A stretch of 64,000 nucleotides of DNA from Mallotus nudiflorus (lineage: Eukaryota > Streptophyta > Magnoliopsida > Malpighiales > Euphorbiaceae): contig CANTUR010000193.1 of NCBI GenBank assembly GCA_947683625.1, positions 2,914,001 through 2,978,000 of the forward strand. Reading direction: 5' to 3'. Below are positions 1 to 12,079 of the stretch, in pieces (position 1 is the first letter of the stretch; each line of letters opens with the position of its first letter). The notes below the pieces were generated by a model. That model worked only from the letters and a program-made list of their open reading frames with translations. It ran no database searches and had not been told where the DNA came from. A program made the translations under genes and the position numbers.

Positions 1-880
1 TTAAAAAAAGAGGAACAAGTATTATTACTAAATTTTAGTTTAGAAATTATTGAAAAAGAAGTTCTAGTTTTAAAAAGACTAATTTGAAGAAGACAAGGTC
101 AAGAAGTAAGAGAGGATTATTCTACATCAAGCAATTCTAGAAGACATAGTAAAGGGTTTTATTCACTCAATATCCTTCTATGTTTTGTTTAATTTTCTCT
201 TGTTGTTTCTTTATCGTGTATTTTGGCTAAGTCTTCGTATGAGAATTACAATGAAGAATTAAATAAGAACTATATTTCTATCCTTTGTTATTTATGATTT
301 GATTTTAATTAGTACAAATTATGTTATCTTTGCTTGATCATCAAATGTAACTTATTAATCAAACTATTTACAATGAAAATTAGAGTAATTTGGTGGATAA
401 ATAATTGAAATAACTTGAGAATTGAATATCACATGGAGACAAGGAATTCATCTTAAGGGAATAATAATTAGTATAATATATTTATTAATTTTCTTTTACT
501 TTCGCATTTCCATGAGAATGAATGCAAATACTTAGAGGAAATACCTTTAATTGACAATGAGAATTTCTTTTAAAGACTATAAACTAATTTCCAATCAACA
601 TGTTGTATAATAATTATGTTCAAAGTTCTTATTAATTTTGTATTGTAAATTCTCTCATGCATATATTGTGTTACAATTTTCTTTTAAGAATTTCTAGTAA
701 TTAGTAAACAAGTTAAATTCTTTTTATTTATTATATTATCTATTACTATCCTGATATTACTTTTCCTTTTCAATTAAGTATCTATTCAATTAATATAAAG
801 TTCAAATTTCTAAGTGTTCGACACCCAACTTGCTCTATGCTAAGTACTAGAGACTAGGGTATACAATTTGACCCGCTTCA
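1..880 (+). repeat. 5' LTR of the Athila-like element (right part only)
   Basis: The first 138 bases align with the end of the 3' LTR fragment. The LTR continues to the dinucleotide CA at 879-880, directly before the primer-binding site. About 500 bases of the LTR, judged from the 3' copy, lie left of the window. The segment is AT-rich and has no reading frame of note. Confidence 0.8.
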
Positions 881-883
881 AAA

Positions 884-905
884 TTTTGGTGTTGTTGCCA
901 AGGAA
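884..905 (+). other. Primer-binding site, Athila type, CpG-decayed
   Basis: The site reads TTGGTGTTGTTGCCAAGGA. It matches the known Athila site TTGGCGCCGTTGCCGGGGA except for C-to-T and G-to-A changes, as expected from decay of methylated cytosines. It lies three bases after the LTR end. Confidence 0.75.
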
Positions 906-1027
906 TTTTTTTAAATAAACTTTATTAATTTAGGGTAGAGAAAGGTTGTTTTAGACCTTATTTTTATTTTTATTTTTATTTCTTTGTTTTTATATTTTTA
1001 TTTGTTATTGTTAGTTTTTATTTCAAG

Positions 1028-2406
1028 ATGCTTACTAGAAGTACTAGTGATAATAATCTGTACTTTGATTCTGAGATTGATTTAACTATACATACTTTAC
1101 ACAAGGAACAAAGGCAAAAAAGAGTGAACCAACCAAATTTGAATAACATGGCTGAACCATAAAGAAGTACGTTAGTTGAATTTATAATGCCTAACATCTC
1201 AGGTAGCTTTGGTGGGATTATGGCTCCAACCATTCCTAAAAACAATTTTGAAATCAAGCCAAGTATCATTCAAATGGTGCAAAACAATCAATTTGGAGGC
1301 TTATAAGGAGAAGATCCTTATGCCCACTTATTAACTTTCCTCAACATATATGCAACTTTTAAGATCAATGGTGTAACGGATGATGCAATAAGGCTCAGAC
1401 TATTTCCATTCTCGGTCAGGGATAAAGCAAAACTTTAGCTTGCTAGCTTGCCAAATGGATCAATCACAACCTAGGACCAATTGAAGCAAGCATTTCTGCA
1501 TAAATATTTTTTGCCATATAAGACAACTAAGTTTCGTAATAAGATCACTACTTTTAAGCAAAATGGAAGTGAGACAATCTATTCAGCTTGGGAGAGGTTT
1601 AAGGAACTCCAAATATAATGGCCACATCATAACTTGCCGGATTGGATGATTCTTTAAATATTCTATAATGGGTTGATGGACGAGAATAAAAATATTATGA
1701 ATGTGGCTTTTGGTGGAAAATGGATGGATAAAATGGCTAGAGAAGCCATTACTTTGCTTGAAGCACTTGCATCTCAAGGGTACATCGGTGATGAAACAAT
1801 TATGGCAAAAGGAAAAGGAGTTTTGGAGCTTGATACAATTAAAATGTTGAATACAAAAGTAGATACTCTTACCAATTTGGTAAGTAGAAATCAAATTAAT
1901 TCCTTAGAAAGCATTAATGCTATTTGTGAATCATATGGAGGAGCTTATTCATACTCTCAATGCAATGAAAGTACAAATGAGGATGTGAATTATGTGCAAG
2001 GTGGTTTTAACCATAGAATGGGGCTAAATTCCAACACTTATAACCCCTAATGGAGGAACCACCTAGGATTCTCAGGTCAAACCCATCCTCTTAATTAAAT
2101 CCTCCTTATAACCCAAACAACAAACCTTAAAACCCACTTGGATTTCCTATGAAACAACAAACCTTTAATCCTACCCATCCTAAACCTACCCATAACACTC
2201 TTATGAAGCAATTTATCAATAAAAAAATGACCATAAACAAACAAAATAAGGAGCAACTTAAGCAACTAAACTCTAAACTTGAACAGCTTGCTACTCATAA
2301 TCATATCCTTGAGACCCAAATTGCACAACAAGCCTCTTCCTCCAATAATAAACCTTTGGGAAAGCTTTTTAGTCAACTAGAGTATATACAAAAAGAGTCT
2401 TGCTAA
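1028..2406 (+). pseudogene. gag: gag of the Athila-like element
   Basis: The frame opens with MLTRST at 1028 and stays in phase to 2050, then shifts to another frame to 2406. It contains the capsid-type stretch found in plant gypsy gag proteins: a GEDPYAHLLTFL-like segment near 1310, then RLRLFPFSVRDKAK, and an ETIYSAWERFKELQ segment near 1573. At least six stops interrupt it. Each can be explained by CAA to TAA (glutamine) or TGG to TAG (tryptophan). The part from 2149 is lysine- and glutamine-rich and looks like a coiled linker before protease. No CCHC zinc knuckle is visible. The gene cannot make a full protein. Confidence 0.8.
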
Positions 2407-2790
2407 GCAATTACTTTGTGTAGGGGTAAAGAGCTTGAAAAGGATCTCAAAAGACTAAGAAAGTGGTTGATGATAAAGATGATGTAAAGATTGAGGAAGT
2501 GGATGTTAGGAGTAAAAATGATGATGAATGTGCTAAGAAAGGTAATAAGGGAGATGCCATACCACCCAAGGATGATGAACCAAAGGTAGATGTTAAAACC
2601 CTTCCTTTCCCTTAAAGGTTCATAAGGTATAACCTAGACAAGCAGTTTGGCAAATTCCTTAACTATCTCAAGGAAACTACTATCACTATACCATTTATGG
2701 ATGCCATTAGAGACATGTCGGCTTGCATTAAATTTTTAAAGGATATTATTAGCCATAAGTGCAAGCTTGAAGATTATGGTTTAGTTTCTC

Positions 2791-3192
2791 TTGTTGAGGA
2801 ATCTAAGCCTATGTACTCTAAGTCTCCACCAAAGCTTAAGGATCTTGGTTCCTTGTGAGATTAGAGGCACACATTTTTATAAAGATTTATGTGATATTGG
2901 TTCTAGTGTTAGCCTTATACCTTACTCTATTTGCAAAAGGCTTAATTTAGAAGAACTTAAACCTACCAATATGTGTCTTTCCATGGTAGACAAATATATC
3001 ACACATCCACTTGGCATTCTAGAAAATATGCCAACAAAAGTGGGGAAATTTGTAATACCAATTGACTTTGTTGTGTTGGAGATGGAGGAAGATCTTGAGA
3101 TCCCAATTTTGTTTGGGAGACCATTTTTTATGACAGTAGGAGCAATTATTGATATGAAGAGAGGAAAGATCACATTAGAGGTGGATAATTAA
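2791..3192 (+). pseudogene. Aspartic protease domain of the Athila-like pol
   Basis: The active-site region reads CDIGSSVSLIP near residue 36 of the open stretch. This corresponds to the plant retroelement motif CD-L-GASVSLMP, with the catalytic aspartate kept. Downstream are PLGILENMPTKVGKF and an IPILFGRPFF flap-like block, then a KRGKITLEV segment. These are in the order found in Athila polyproteins. The stretch is open for 133 codons, but the frame before and after it is broken. The protein would cleave the Gag-Pol precursor. Confidence 0.82.
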
Positions 3193-3360
3193 TGTATAGA
3201 GTTTGATGTATTGAAGATTATGAAGTCAACACCAATAGAAGTGGCAAGTATAATTGATTCTGTTGGTGTTATTGATGAATGCATTGAAGAAGTAATTTAT
3301 GAATGTTTGAAGCAAGACCCTATGGAGTCATATATGATGTAAGAAGTTAATGAGCAAATC

Positions 3361-5133
3361 TTGGAGGTGACTCCATATCAACCTTCTCATAGGATGTCAA
3401 AATTTGAACCTTTAAGGAGAGAGGATGAACCAAAAGCTACTATATTAAGTGAAGAAGTCAAGGCGGAGCTTAAGCCCTTACCATCAAATTTAAGATATGC
3501 ATTTCTTGACTCTAACTTTAAATTTCCTTTTATTGTGAATTCATCCTTGCCTAGTGATAATGTTGATGCCTTATGTGATGAGTTACTTAACCATAAAAAT
3601 GCCATTGGTTACTTTATAAATGATTTAAAAGGTATTAGTCCTAATGTGCACATGTGTAGAATTCTTTTAAAGGATAACTCCAAGCCTTCCATAAAAGGTC
3701 AAAGGCAGCTAAACCCCACTCTCAAGGAAGTGGTGAGAAAAGAGATAACTAAGTTGATTGATAATGGAATCATATAGTAAATGGGTAAGCCCCATTCAAG
3801 TTGTTCTAAAGAAGGGAGGCTTAACCATTATTAAGAATGAATATAATGAATTAATACCTACTAGAACTATCACGGGATGGCATATGTGTATTAACTATAG
3901 AAAATTAAATAAAACAACTAGGAATGATCATTTCCTATTACCTTTTATTGATAAAGTCCTTGAGAGACTAGCTAACTTTTCTTACTTCTGTTATTTGGAT
4001 GGGCTTAGTGGATTTTATCAAATTCCCATTCATCCTGAAGATCAAGCTAAAACCACCTTTACATGTCCACACAACACTTTTGCTTTTAGGCGGATGCCTT
4101 TTGGTTTATGTAATGCACCTACAACTTTCCAAAGATGTATGTTTTCCATATTTAGTGATTTACTTGATGATTATGTAGAGGTTTTTATGGACGATTTTAG
4201 TGTATGTGGTACTAATTTTCCAATTGTCTATAAAATATCTCTAAAGTTCTTGACAGGTGTATTGAGCAAGGATTAGTCTTGAATTAGGAAAAATGTCATT
4301 TCATGGCACAAGAAGGGATTGTTCTTGGTCATTCAATTTCAAAGAGAGGCATCAAAGTTGATAAGGCAAAGATAGAAGTAACTGATAATTTTCCACCTTC
4401 GAAGTGTGTTAAGGATATAAGGAGCTTCCTTGGACATGCAGGTTTCTATCAAAGATTTATTAAAAAATTTTCCAAGATAGCAAATCCATTGTGTAAGTTA
4501 CTTGCTAAGGATGTTGTTTTTGAGTTTGATGATGCATGTCTTAATGCATTTGAAACTTTGAAAGGAGTTATTATTTCTGTACTTGTCTTGCAACCACCTA
4601 ATTGGGAGTAGCCATTTAAAATAATATGTGATGCAAGTAATTTTACGGTGGGTGTTGTTTTTGGTTACAGAAAGGAAGGCAAGCCTTATATGATTTACTA
4701 TGATAGCAAACTACTTGGTGATGCTCATATCAAATACACCACGACAAAAAAGGAGTTGCTTGCTATTGTTTATGCATTTAACAAGTTTAGAGCATATCTT
4801 ATAGGGCAAAAGGTGATTGTTTATTCAGACCATGTTGCTCTTAAGTGTCTTTTATATAAGAAATATGCAAAACCTAGACTCCTACGGTGGATTTTGATGC
4901 TTCAAGAGTTTGACTAGGAAGTGAGAGATAAGAATAGAAGTGAGAACCTTATTACTGATCACCTATCAAGGCTTGATCAAAATGGATTGAAGAGGAATGA
5001 TGATGGTGTGCCAATTAATGAGACATTTCATAATGAACATCTATTAAGTGTGGCATCAAAGGAACTTCCATGGTTTGTGGATATTGCTAACTATCTTATC
5101 AATGGTATTCTTCCTTATGAGTTAGATTATTAA
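3361..5133 (+). pseudogene. Reverse transcriptase and RNase H of the Athila-like pol
   Basis: The connection region (3361-3777) leads into fingers and palm, with KWVSPIQVV, MCINYRKLN and the catalytic FMDD box (VFMDDFSV, near 4186). A shift around 4270 is followed by a thumb segment (GIVLGHSIS, IRSFLGHAGFYQRF). RNase H follows, with the first aspartate in the ICDASN stretch (4624), then TTTKKELLAIVYAF and a VYSDHVALK block, and ends with a DHLSRL tail. Two frame changes (about 3777 and 4276) and several stops make it non-functional. The later pieces 4303-5133 share one frame apart from stops. Confidence 0.88.
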
Positions 5134-5134
5134 C

Positions 5135-6337
5135 AAAGGAAGAAATTTTTACATGATATTAAATTCTACTATTGGGAGGAACCTTTGCTTTATAGGAGAT
5201 GTGTTGTTAATTCAGAGATGCATTCCTCAAGATGAAGCTCAAGATGTTTTGAAAAATTGCCATTCCTTGAATGTTGGAGGACACTTTGGTGCAACAAAAA
5301 TGGCATTTAAGGTACTACAATCTAGTTTTTGGTGGAAAACTTTATTTAAAGATGCTAGAGATTTTGTTTTTACATGTGATAGATGTCAAAGAATAGGTAA
5401 TATTACTAAGAAACATGAGATTCCTTTGGAAGGAATCTTTGAAGTCAAGCTCTTTAATGTTTGGGGTATAGATTTCATGGGCCCATTTCCTAGTTCTTCA
5501 AGCTACAAGTATATCTTGGTCATGGTAAATTATTTTTCAAAGTGGGTTGAAGTAATACCAACCATTACTAATGATGCTAAGGTTGTTAAGAATAAGTTTA
5601 AGAAAATTATTTTCCCAAGATTTGGCACTCCTAGAGCATTAATAAGTGATGGAGGTTCACATTTTTGTAATCATGTACTAGAATCTCTTTTGAAGAAATA
5701 TGGAGTGACCCATAAGGTTGCTACTCCATATCACCCATAAATAAGTGGGCAAGTGGAAGTGAGCAATAGAGAGATCAAATGGATTCTCAAAAAAATTATG
5801 TCTTCTTCAAGGAAGGAATAGGCATTAAAGTTGGATGATGCTCTGTGGGTATATAGGATAGCTTTTAAAACACCAATTGGCCTTACTCCTTATCAGTTAG
5901 TATACGGGAAGTCATGTCATCTACCTATTGAACTAGAGCATAAGGCAACAAGGGCTTTAAATTTTGATTTGTAAAAGGCTGGTAGGAGGAGGTTACTTCA
6001 ACTTAATGAATTGGATGAGTTAAGGATGAATGCTTATAAGAATGAAAAGTTATATAAAGATCATACTAAGTTGTGGCATGATAAGCATTTATCTAAGAAG
6101 GAAATCCATAAGGGTGAGTTTGTTCTCCTTTACAATTGAAGACTTAAGTTATTTCTGGGAAAATTGAAGTCACGATGGTTGGGTCCTTTTATATTAATTA
6201 ACATTTATCCTCATGGTACGGTTGATATTACTAATACAAAAGGGGAAATCTTTAAGGTAAATGGACATTGTCTCAAGCCTTACTTGATCGGTGATGTAAT
6301 TGCTCCAAGCCAATTGATCTTTGTATCTCCACCCTAA
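5135..6337 (+). pseudogene. Integrase of the Athila-like pol
   Basis: An HHCC zinc-binding domain is visible (CHSLNVGGHFG, then CDRCQR). It is followed by the core, with all three catalytic acids still present: WGIDFMGPF, ISDGGSHF and GQVEVSNREI. The C-terminal part has LPIELEHKA, LQLNELDELR and a SRWLGPFI-type block ending near VNGHCLKPY. A frame change at about 5150 and stops at 5738 (CAA to TAA) and later inactivate it. There is no chromodomain, as expected for this lineage. Confidence 0.87.
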
Positions 6338-6603
6338 TTGAATCAAGGTGCAGTCAAGTTATAGACCTTTCAATGTAGCATGGTGAGATTACCACTTTTT
6401 TATTTTTTATTTTTTATATTAAATGTCTTTATTTTACATGCTTTTATTTCATGATTTTTTCATTTTAGTTCATTTTGTTAGTTAGATTTTTACATTTACT
6501 AGCTTTAGTAATCATATTACTTTTGAATTTAGATTAATTTTTTTTTATTATGTCATTCATTTTGTTAATTTTTAGATTCCATTTTTTTATATTATTTTAG
6601 AAA

Positions 6604-6770
6604 GGAAAGGTGACGAGTCGTCACACATTGATTACTCGTAACAAAAAGGTCAGGTGCTGAGTCATCACACATTGATGACTCATACTAGAAATGTAAAGTG
6701 ATGAGTCATCATATATGGCTGACTCACCATAGTATGTTTTAGTGCCAAGTTGGCACAATGGTGCTGACTC
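6604..6770 (+). repeat. Cluster of short near-palindromes, GTGACGAGTCGTCAC type
   Basis: The segment repeats variants of TGATGAGTCATCAC at least five times, most of them almost self-complementary. Related copies recur in the 3' LTR at 9913-10070. The cluster lies in the 1-kb spacer between the integrase stop (6337) and the next reading frame (7339). That spacer otherwise holds only AT-rich sequence with a TATATATA stretch near 7130. Confidence 0.65.
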
Positions 6771-7338
6771 TTGCCTTCCATTCACATTCCTTACTAATTC
6801 CTTAACACATATACATACACTTCTAACAGCCTTATTTTAGTTAGTTTTCTTTGTTACACATCTTTCATTATTATTTTAATTATTTTATTCTATTTATTCC
6901 CTAACCGACTATAACTTTTGGAATTACAAAGTTGTTTCTTTTCTAAGAATAGTCATGTCCTTTCACATTCTTGTATGCTTTTTTTATAATTCTTAATGCC
7001 TTTTCACTATCCTATACACACTTACTCTCTTACACCCCTACTACACCTATATATACACCCTTTTGACTACACATTTTCATAACTTTTGTCATATTTAATA
7101 TCCCATACATTTTTGTTTCTTCTCTATTATATACATATATATCTTTTCTCTTCCTTCTTCTTTCTTCTCTATATTCTCTTCTTTACACACTTGTATTTTG
7201 AATCTCCCTTTCGTTATAAACCTTAATTGAATCACTTCTTTTTTCTATTCTTATTTTCTTTGTTCTTATTTTCCATTCTCATCTCTTACTCGCTCCACAT
7301 CTCTACACTTATAACATCAATCAAGTAAGATTCTTGAA

Positions 7339-8579
7339 ATGGGTAAGATAAGAGGTTCATCTTCTAAAAGACTACACATTAAGGAGGAATAACAAGAGGA
7401 AGAAGAAGACCTTTCACAAACATATAAGGCCAAATTTCCAATCCTTTCCCATGAAGAAGGTGCCAAGTTCACAACCATCAAGTTTAGGGAAATAACATGT
7501 TGTAACTATATCCCTAACTCTCTTCTAAATGAAGTGGGTATGTTTGAATCTTTTAATCAATTATTGACATAATGTGTCCTTAATAAGTTTGTTTCTATGC
7601 ATGAAGATACCAATGTAGAATTAACTACTGAATTTTACACTACTTTGGAAGTTAATGCTAAAAACTCTTAAATTCTGGAATTTCGCATGCAAAGGAAGAA
7701 ACATCAACTTACTTATACTTTCATGCACTATGTCTTTAGCTTTAAAAAGGAAGGGTTATGTGATCGCCCATCTTCTTTTAGATTGAATGAGTTTTAGATA
7801 TTTCTAATTGGTTTGCAAACACCATTTAATTCTAGGAAAGGCAAGGCTATGTTTATCAAGGATTTGAAATATTGATTGCTACATAAAGTCCTTGCATGTG
7901 TCATTTTCCCTAAAACTAAATTCAATCGCATTTCTACATAAGAGTAATTCTTAATGTGGTGCATTCACAACAAGAAACAAGTCTCTTTGACTTATTGGAT
8001 GTTTAACCAATTATTGACTTGTGCTTCACATAAAGATGTACCTCTAACTCATGGACATGTGATTACTATTATTGCAAAGCTTTAAATCTTAACCTTGCTA
8101 ACCATACTCAATTTGTTGAGTGTTCTTATTTTACAAAGCAAGCTTTTATAAGAGGCGAAGTGGTAGATGTTGCATTTCATTTCATTCCCACCCATTCACA
8201 TTCTTATTGGTGCAGTATTAATAGACCACCATCGGTTGAGGAACCTTAATATGAGGTTAAGGAGGAATTACCCTAATATACACCATTCGATGATGTTCCT
8301 CTCTTAACATATCCCATGCAAGGGGAAGCTAATGGATCTTCAAGTGTGCAACATCCTATCTAGGATCAAATTCTGGAAACGTAGATTGCTATATAGCATC
8401 AACTCAATGAAATGGAGTTTCACAACCAACAGCTTGGTCGTAGGCAATGAAAGATGGAGTATAAATTGAATTAATTTTTTGCTTACTCCGGATATCAGAT
8501 CGAGTCTCCACCTTCTACCTCAATAAATGACTAAAGGATTACGTCTTTCCTTTCCTTACTTTTGGTTTTATCGCATTAG
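7339..8579 (+). pseudogene. Extra reading frame after integrase (Athila env-like region)
   Basis: A decayed frame starts MGKIRGSSSKR and continues through EEDLSQTYKAKFP, FVSMHEDTNVELTTEFY and FRMQRKKHQLTY to a C-terminal ESPPSTSIND block. Stops are numerous and a shift occurs near 8085. Its position between integrase and the polypurine tract is that of the extra gene of Athila elements, sometimes called env-like. The FYTTLE and F-R pattern resembles the plant-specific domain of these proteins. Its function is unknown. I see no signal peptide or membrane segment, so the env label rests on position only. Confidence 0.55.
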
Positions 8580-9654
8580 GGACAATGTATCATTTTAAGT
8601 GTGGGGGAAGGGATATTAGTAGTATATTATTAGTGGATTTTTAGTATATATTTGGGATATTATGTGTTTCATGTTTATATTTATGGTATATTTTGCTAAT
8701 TTGCATTATCATATATTTCATTTTTCTCATTTATTTAATAAGCAGTTATCTTATTAGTCTTTTTTTATTTTGATTAAGGATTAAGTTTTATATTATGTAG
8801 ATTATTATTTTTTAATGCTTAATTGATAGAAGTTTAAAGTTTCATTTAGTATAAGTTATAAGTTTATCATTTTATCTCTTTTATTATTTCTAAGATCTAA
8901 AGTATGCTTTAGTCAACTTACTAACTATGCGTAAGGTTAAAATGGTAAAGATTTAAGCTTAGGTTTTCTAAGAAATTTGAGTAGCCTTAGGGAAACTATA
9001 GTCATAATACATACGAAACTTTCTTTTCAATAATGGATGAGGACTTAAGTAAAGAAAGAAAAAAAAGTAATAAAAAGTAAATAATGCTTGTGATGTGATG
9101 CATCTTAAGTAAGTTATGTGTAATTAAGTATGCTCCTTAGTTACATTTATTTGGAAAGAGATGTGTAATATAACAAGTATATATATTTTGAGTAAGTTGT
9201 GTGTAATTGAGTATGCTCCTTAGTTGCATTCATTTGGAAAGAATACATCCAAAAGATATAATTAAATGTCTATGAATAAAAATGTCTAAAAATACCATGA
9301 GAAAAGTGAGTTGTTATATATGCTTAACATTGTCTTAAGTGTTGCTTTTGCTTCTAGAATCCTAAGTTTGAAGAATGACTATTTTGGTTAAATAGCTTGG
9401 TTAGAACTTTGACTTTGCATACTTGATTTTATTCTTAGTAAATTAAGATAAATTGGTAAACTTATTACTTATGCTATAAAACTTATTTATTTTATCATTA
9501 TTGAGCATTAAAGGTTTAATTATTAAATCATCTTTCTCTAACTTCTTTCATGATTAAAATAACTTGATAAAGTGACTACATTTGTTTGGAGAAGATGAAA
9601 ATCTTGTTTACTTTTCCACGAGGATCTTTTCTTGCTTGAGGGCAAGCAAGGTCC
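8580..9654 (+). other. Non-coding 3' region of the Athila-like element
   Basis: AT-rich, with no convincing reading frame. A first polypurine-like string, AAGTGTGGGGGAAGG, lies at 8597-8611, about 1 kb before the real one. An 83-bp tandem duplication begins at 9110. Confidence 0.6.
9110..9246 (+). repeat. Two-copy tandem duplication, period about 83 bp
   Basis: The block TAAGTTATGTGTAATTAAGT with the following TATGCTCCTTAGT and ATTTGGAAAGA returns 83 bases later with only a few transitions. Confidence 0.7.
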
Positions 9655-9669
9655 AAGTGTGGGGGAGTT
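9655..9669 (+). other. Polypurine tract of the Athila-like element
   Basis: AAGTGTGGGGGAGTT lies immediately before the TG that opens the 3' LTR at 9670. It primes plus-strand synthesis in elements of this type. Confidence 0.75.
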
Positions 9670-10308
9670 TGATATAATGCAAATACGTATAGTTCTTTAG
9701 GGTAGTTTAGTTTTAATTTCATTTTATTTTTAGCTATATTTCTGTGTTTATTTAGTTATGCAAGTGTTCTCTTTATTTCTTTTATTCTTATGGTTAATTA
9801 TGTGTTTTATACATATTTTTAGGCTCAAATTGTCCATAGAAAGGACTTGGGATTGTTTAGAATGAAGTATGAAGCTTGTGAAGTCAAGTTGGAGATTTAG
9901 TAAAGAGTGTCAAGTCATCACCATAGAACGAATCATGATAGAGACTATTGGTGACAAGTCATCATTTAATGTCGACTCATCACAGAAGCTTGATATGTCG
10001 AGCCTTAAAGATTGTCGACTCATCACTTGGTGCTGAGTCATGACAGAGAGTATTGATGATGAGTCGACACCAATACACCCTTTCAACATACCCCTTCATT
10101 CTTGTATCCTTTCAAAGAGACATAAATTATAGCCTTTAAAAACATATAAACATGTGTGTTTGGCTTTATTTTAAAAAAGGAGGAATAAATATTATTACTA
10201 ACTTTTAGTTTAGAAATTATTGAAAAAGAAGTTTTAGTTTTAAAAAGACTAATTTGAAGAAGACAAGGTCAAGAAGTAAGAGAGGATTATTCTACATTAA
10301 ACAATTCT
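9670..10308 (+). repeat. 3' LTR of the Athila-like element, truncated
   Basis: Begins TGATATAATGC after the polypurine tract. Its last 138 bases match window bases 1-138. Homology ends at 10308, where the 5' copy continues for a further 742 bases, so the 3' half of this LTR is missing. It contains several GACTCATCAC/GATGAGTCGACAC-type motifs between 9913 and 10070, related to the cluster at 6604-6770. Confidence 0.8.
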
Positions 10309-10997
10309 CAGCTTTGTGATAACTTATGTTGTATTCCTTATCATTTATGAAGGTTAGATAAATGAATGATGCATGACGTGTGCTTGTAAAAGAAAAGGGT
10401 GAGCATGTATGCATGGAGTGGATGCAAAATCTTATGATGAAAAATGATTATTCCTATAAGAAATAGTGGTTAGCACATGCTTATTTACATGTATATTATG
10501 TATGCATGGTTAAAGCTGGTTAATTTTTCCTGCGTAATGAACAAACCAATCACAAGCAAGCTCTCGCATCCGACCTTATTTCTCCATGAGGTCATTTAGT
10601 CCCTTTCTTAGGTAGGTTTTGAACCTTTAGTCATTGGACTATGGTTTTACTCTCAGAACTAGGATGTTTTGATTTATGTTGATCAAAACCAAAGGTTAAA
10701 CTAAGGAACGATACTAAAATATGCAAATTTGGTATTTGAATTTTTCAATTTTTTCTAATTGAAAAAATTAAAAAGTTCATATACCAAATTTATAATTTTT
10801 CTTGAATTTATTTTGAAAATTTTAATTATTTTGTTAGAACTTAATTTAGTATTAAGTAATTTCACAAAATTTTTGATAGATGGTGTTTTTGGTACAATCA
10901 GAAACATAAAATCAATTCTCCAACTTAAAATTCAATGGAACATGTCAAAGCCATTTAATTGTAGTTAATATATGCTATATTATCTTTCCACAAAATG

Positions 10998-11049
<52 letters not shown>

Positions 11050-12079
11050 CTAATTTAATTGAAAGTATATTTCGTAATTTAATTAGATTAACTTCTATTT
11101 TATCTCTAATAAAAATGAAATTAATTAATATATAATTCTAATTTAATTGACAGAATGAATCCTATTTTAATTATGCTAATTTCTAGTTTATCTCTAACAA
11201 AATTAAATTTTAGTGATAATTTTGTTAAAATATATATTTTTCTATTTTAATTAGGTTTACTTATATTTTATCTAATATAAATCAAATTAGATAACATAAT
11301 TTTATAAGATTTATTATATAAAATTTCATAAGTAAATAATTAAAATCAAAATTAATAAATTTTATGAAATTAGGAAAAGTATATAATTTATTTTAAAAGA
11401 AGATATTTTTATAAATTAAAAATTATTGAATAACAAATAAAGCATATAGGTTGATTGAAAATATATTTTTTATAAGAAAAATAGTATAATTATTGTTTTT
11501 AGATATTTTTATACAATTTAACAAAAAAGATTTAAAATTAAATTAATTAATATTTATCATTTAATTATTAGTTGAACTTAAAAAATTACATAAAATTAAT
11601 TTTTGACTAAATCAAAGTATTAATATAAAAAATATTGAAGAAATAAAGTGTCATAGCTCAAATAAAAAAATAAAATTGTAATAAATTATAAGTTTAATGG
11701 TATTGTAATAGTTAAATTGTTATATAAATAAAATATAACTTGTATTATTTTTAAATTTTTGTTAAAAAATAACTAATAATTTTTTTATTATCTTATGATT
11801 AATTATGATCATAATATTTTTTTATATAAACTAGAGAAAAATTAATTATAAAAAATATTGTAGAAATATTATATAATTATTTAAATTAAATATTTATTAA
11901 AATTCTAATAAATTATAACTATATGAAATTATTATATATAAATAAATAATACTTTATTATTTTTACATTTTTATTTAATAAAAATAAAATAATAATATAT
12001 TTAATTATTTATTTACAATATATCACGAGTCTAATAAAATTTTTTATTCTCATATGAAACACGTGGTTGTTTATATATA
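10309..12079. other. Intergenic spacer, AT-rich
   Basis: No gene is supported. The first 650 bases have a more mixed composition and are unlike anything else here. From about 10720 the sequence is almost pure A/T. It includes a (TA)23 run and many short homopolymer blocks. The open frame at 10759-10968 has the composition of the spacer and no recognisable motif. Confidence 0.6.
11001..11046. repeat. (TA)n microsatellite, 23 units
   Basis: An uninterrupted alternation of T and A for 46 bases. Confidence 0.95.

Larger units (their letters stand above)
1..10308 (+). mobile_element. Athila-like Ty3/gypsy retrotransposon, decayed, both ends incomplete
   Basis: Direct repeats tie the two ends together: bases 1-138 match 10171-10308 almost base for base. 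Between them come, in order, a primer-binding site, gag, protease, reverse transcriptase, RNase H, integrase, an extra reading frame after integrase, and a polypurine tract. This order, the Asp-tRNA-type primer site and the very long LTR (about 1.38 kb when the two partial copies are combined) fit the Athila lineage. All genes carry stops and frameshifts. The left LTR starts outside the window and the right LTR stops abruptly at 10308, so no target duplication can be read. Confidence 0.88.

Noticed and set aside
1018..1894. Minus-strand open frames opposite the Athila gag
   Set aside because: They are the reverse strand of gag; the plus strand has the family motifs in order.
10759..10968. 69-codon plus-strand frame in the AT-rich spacer
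   Set aside because: Composition is only I, L, K, F and N from AT-rich DNA, with no motif.
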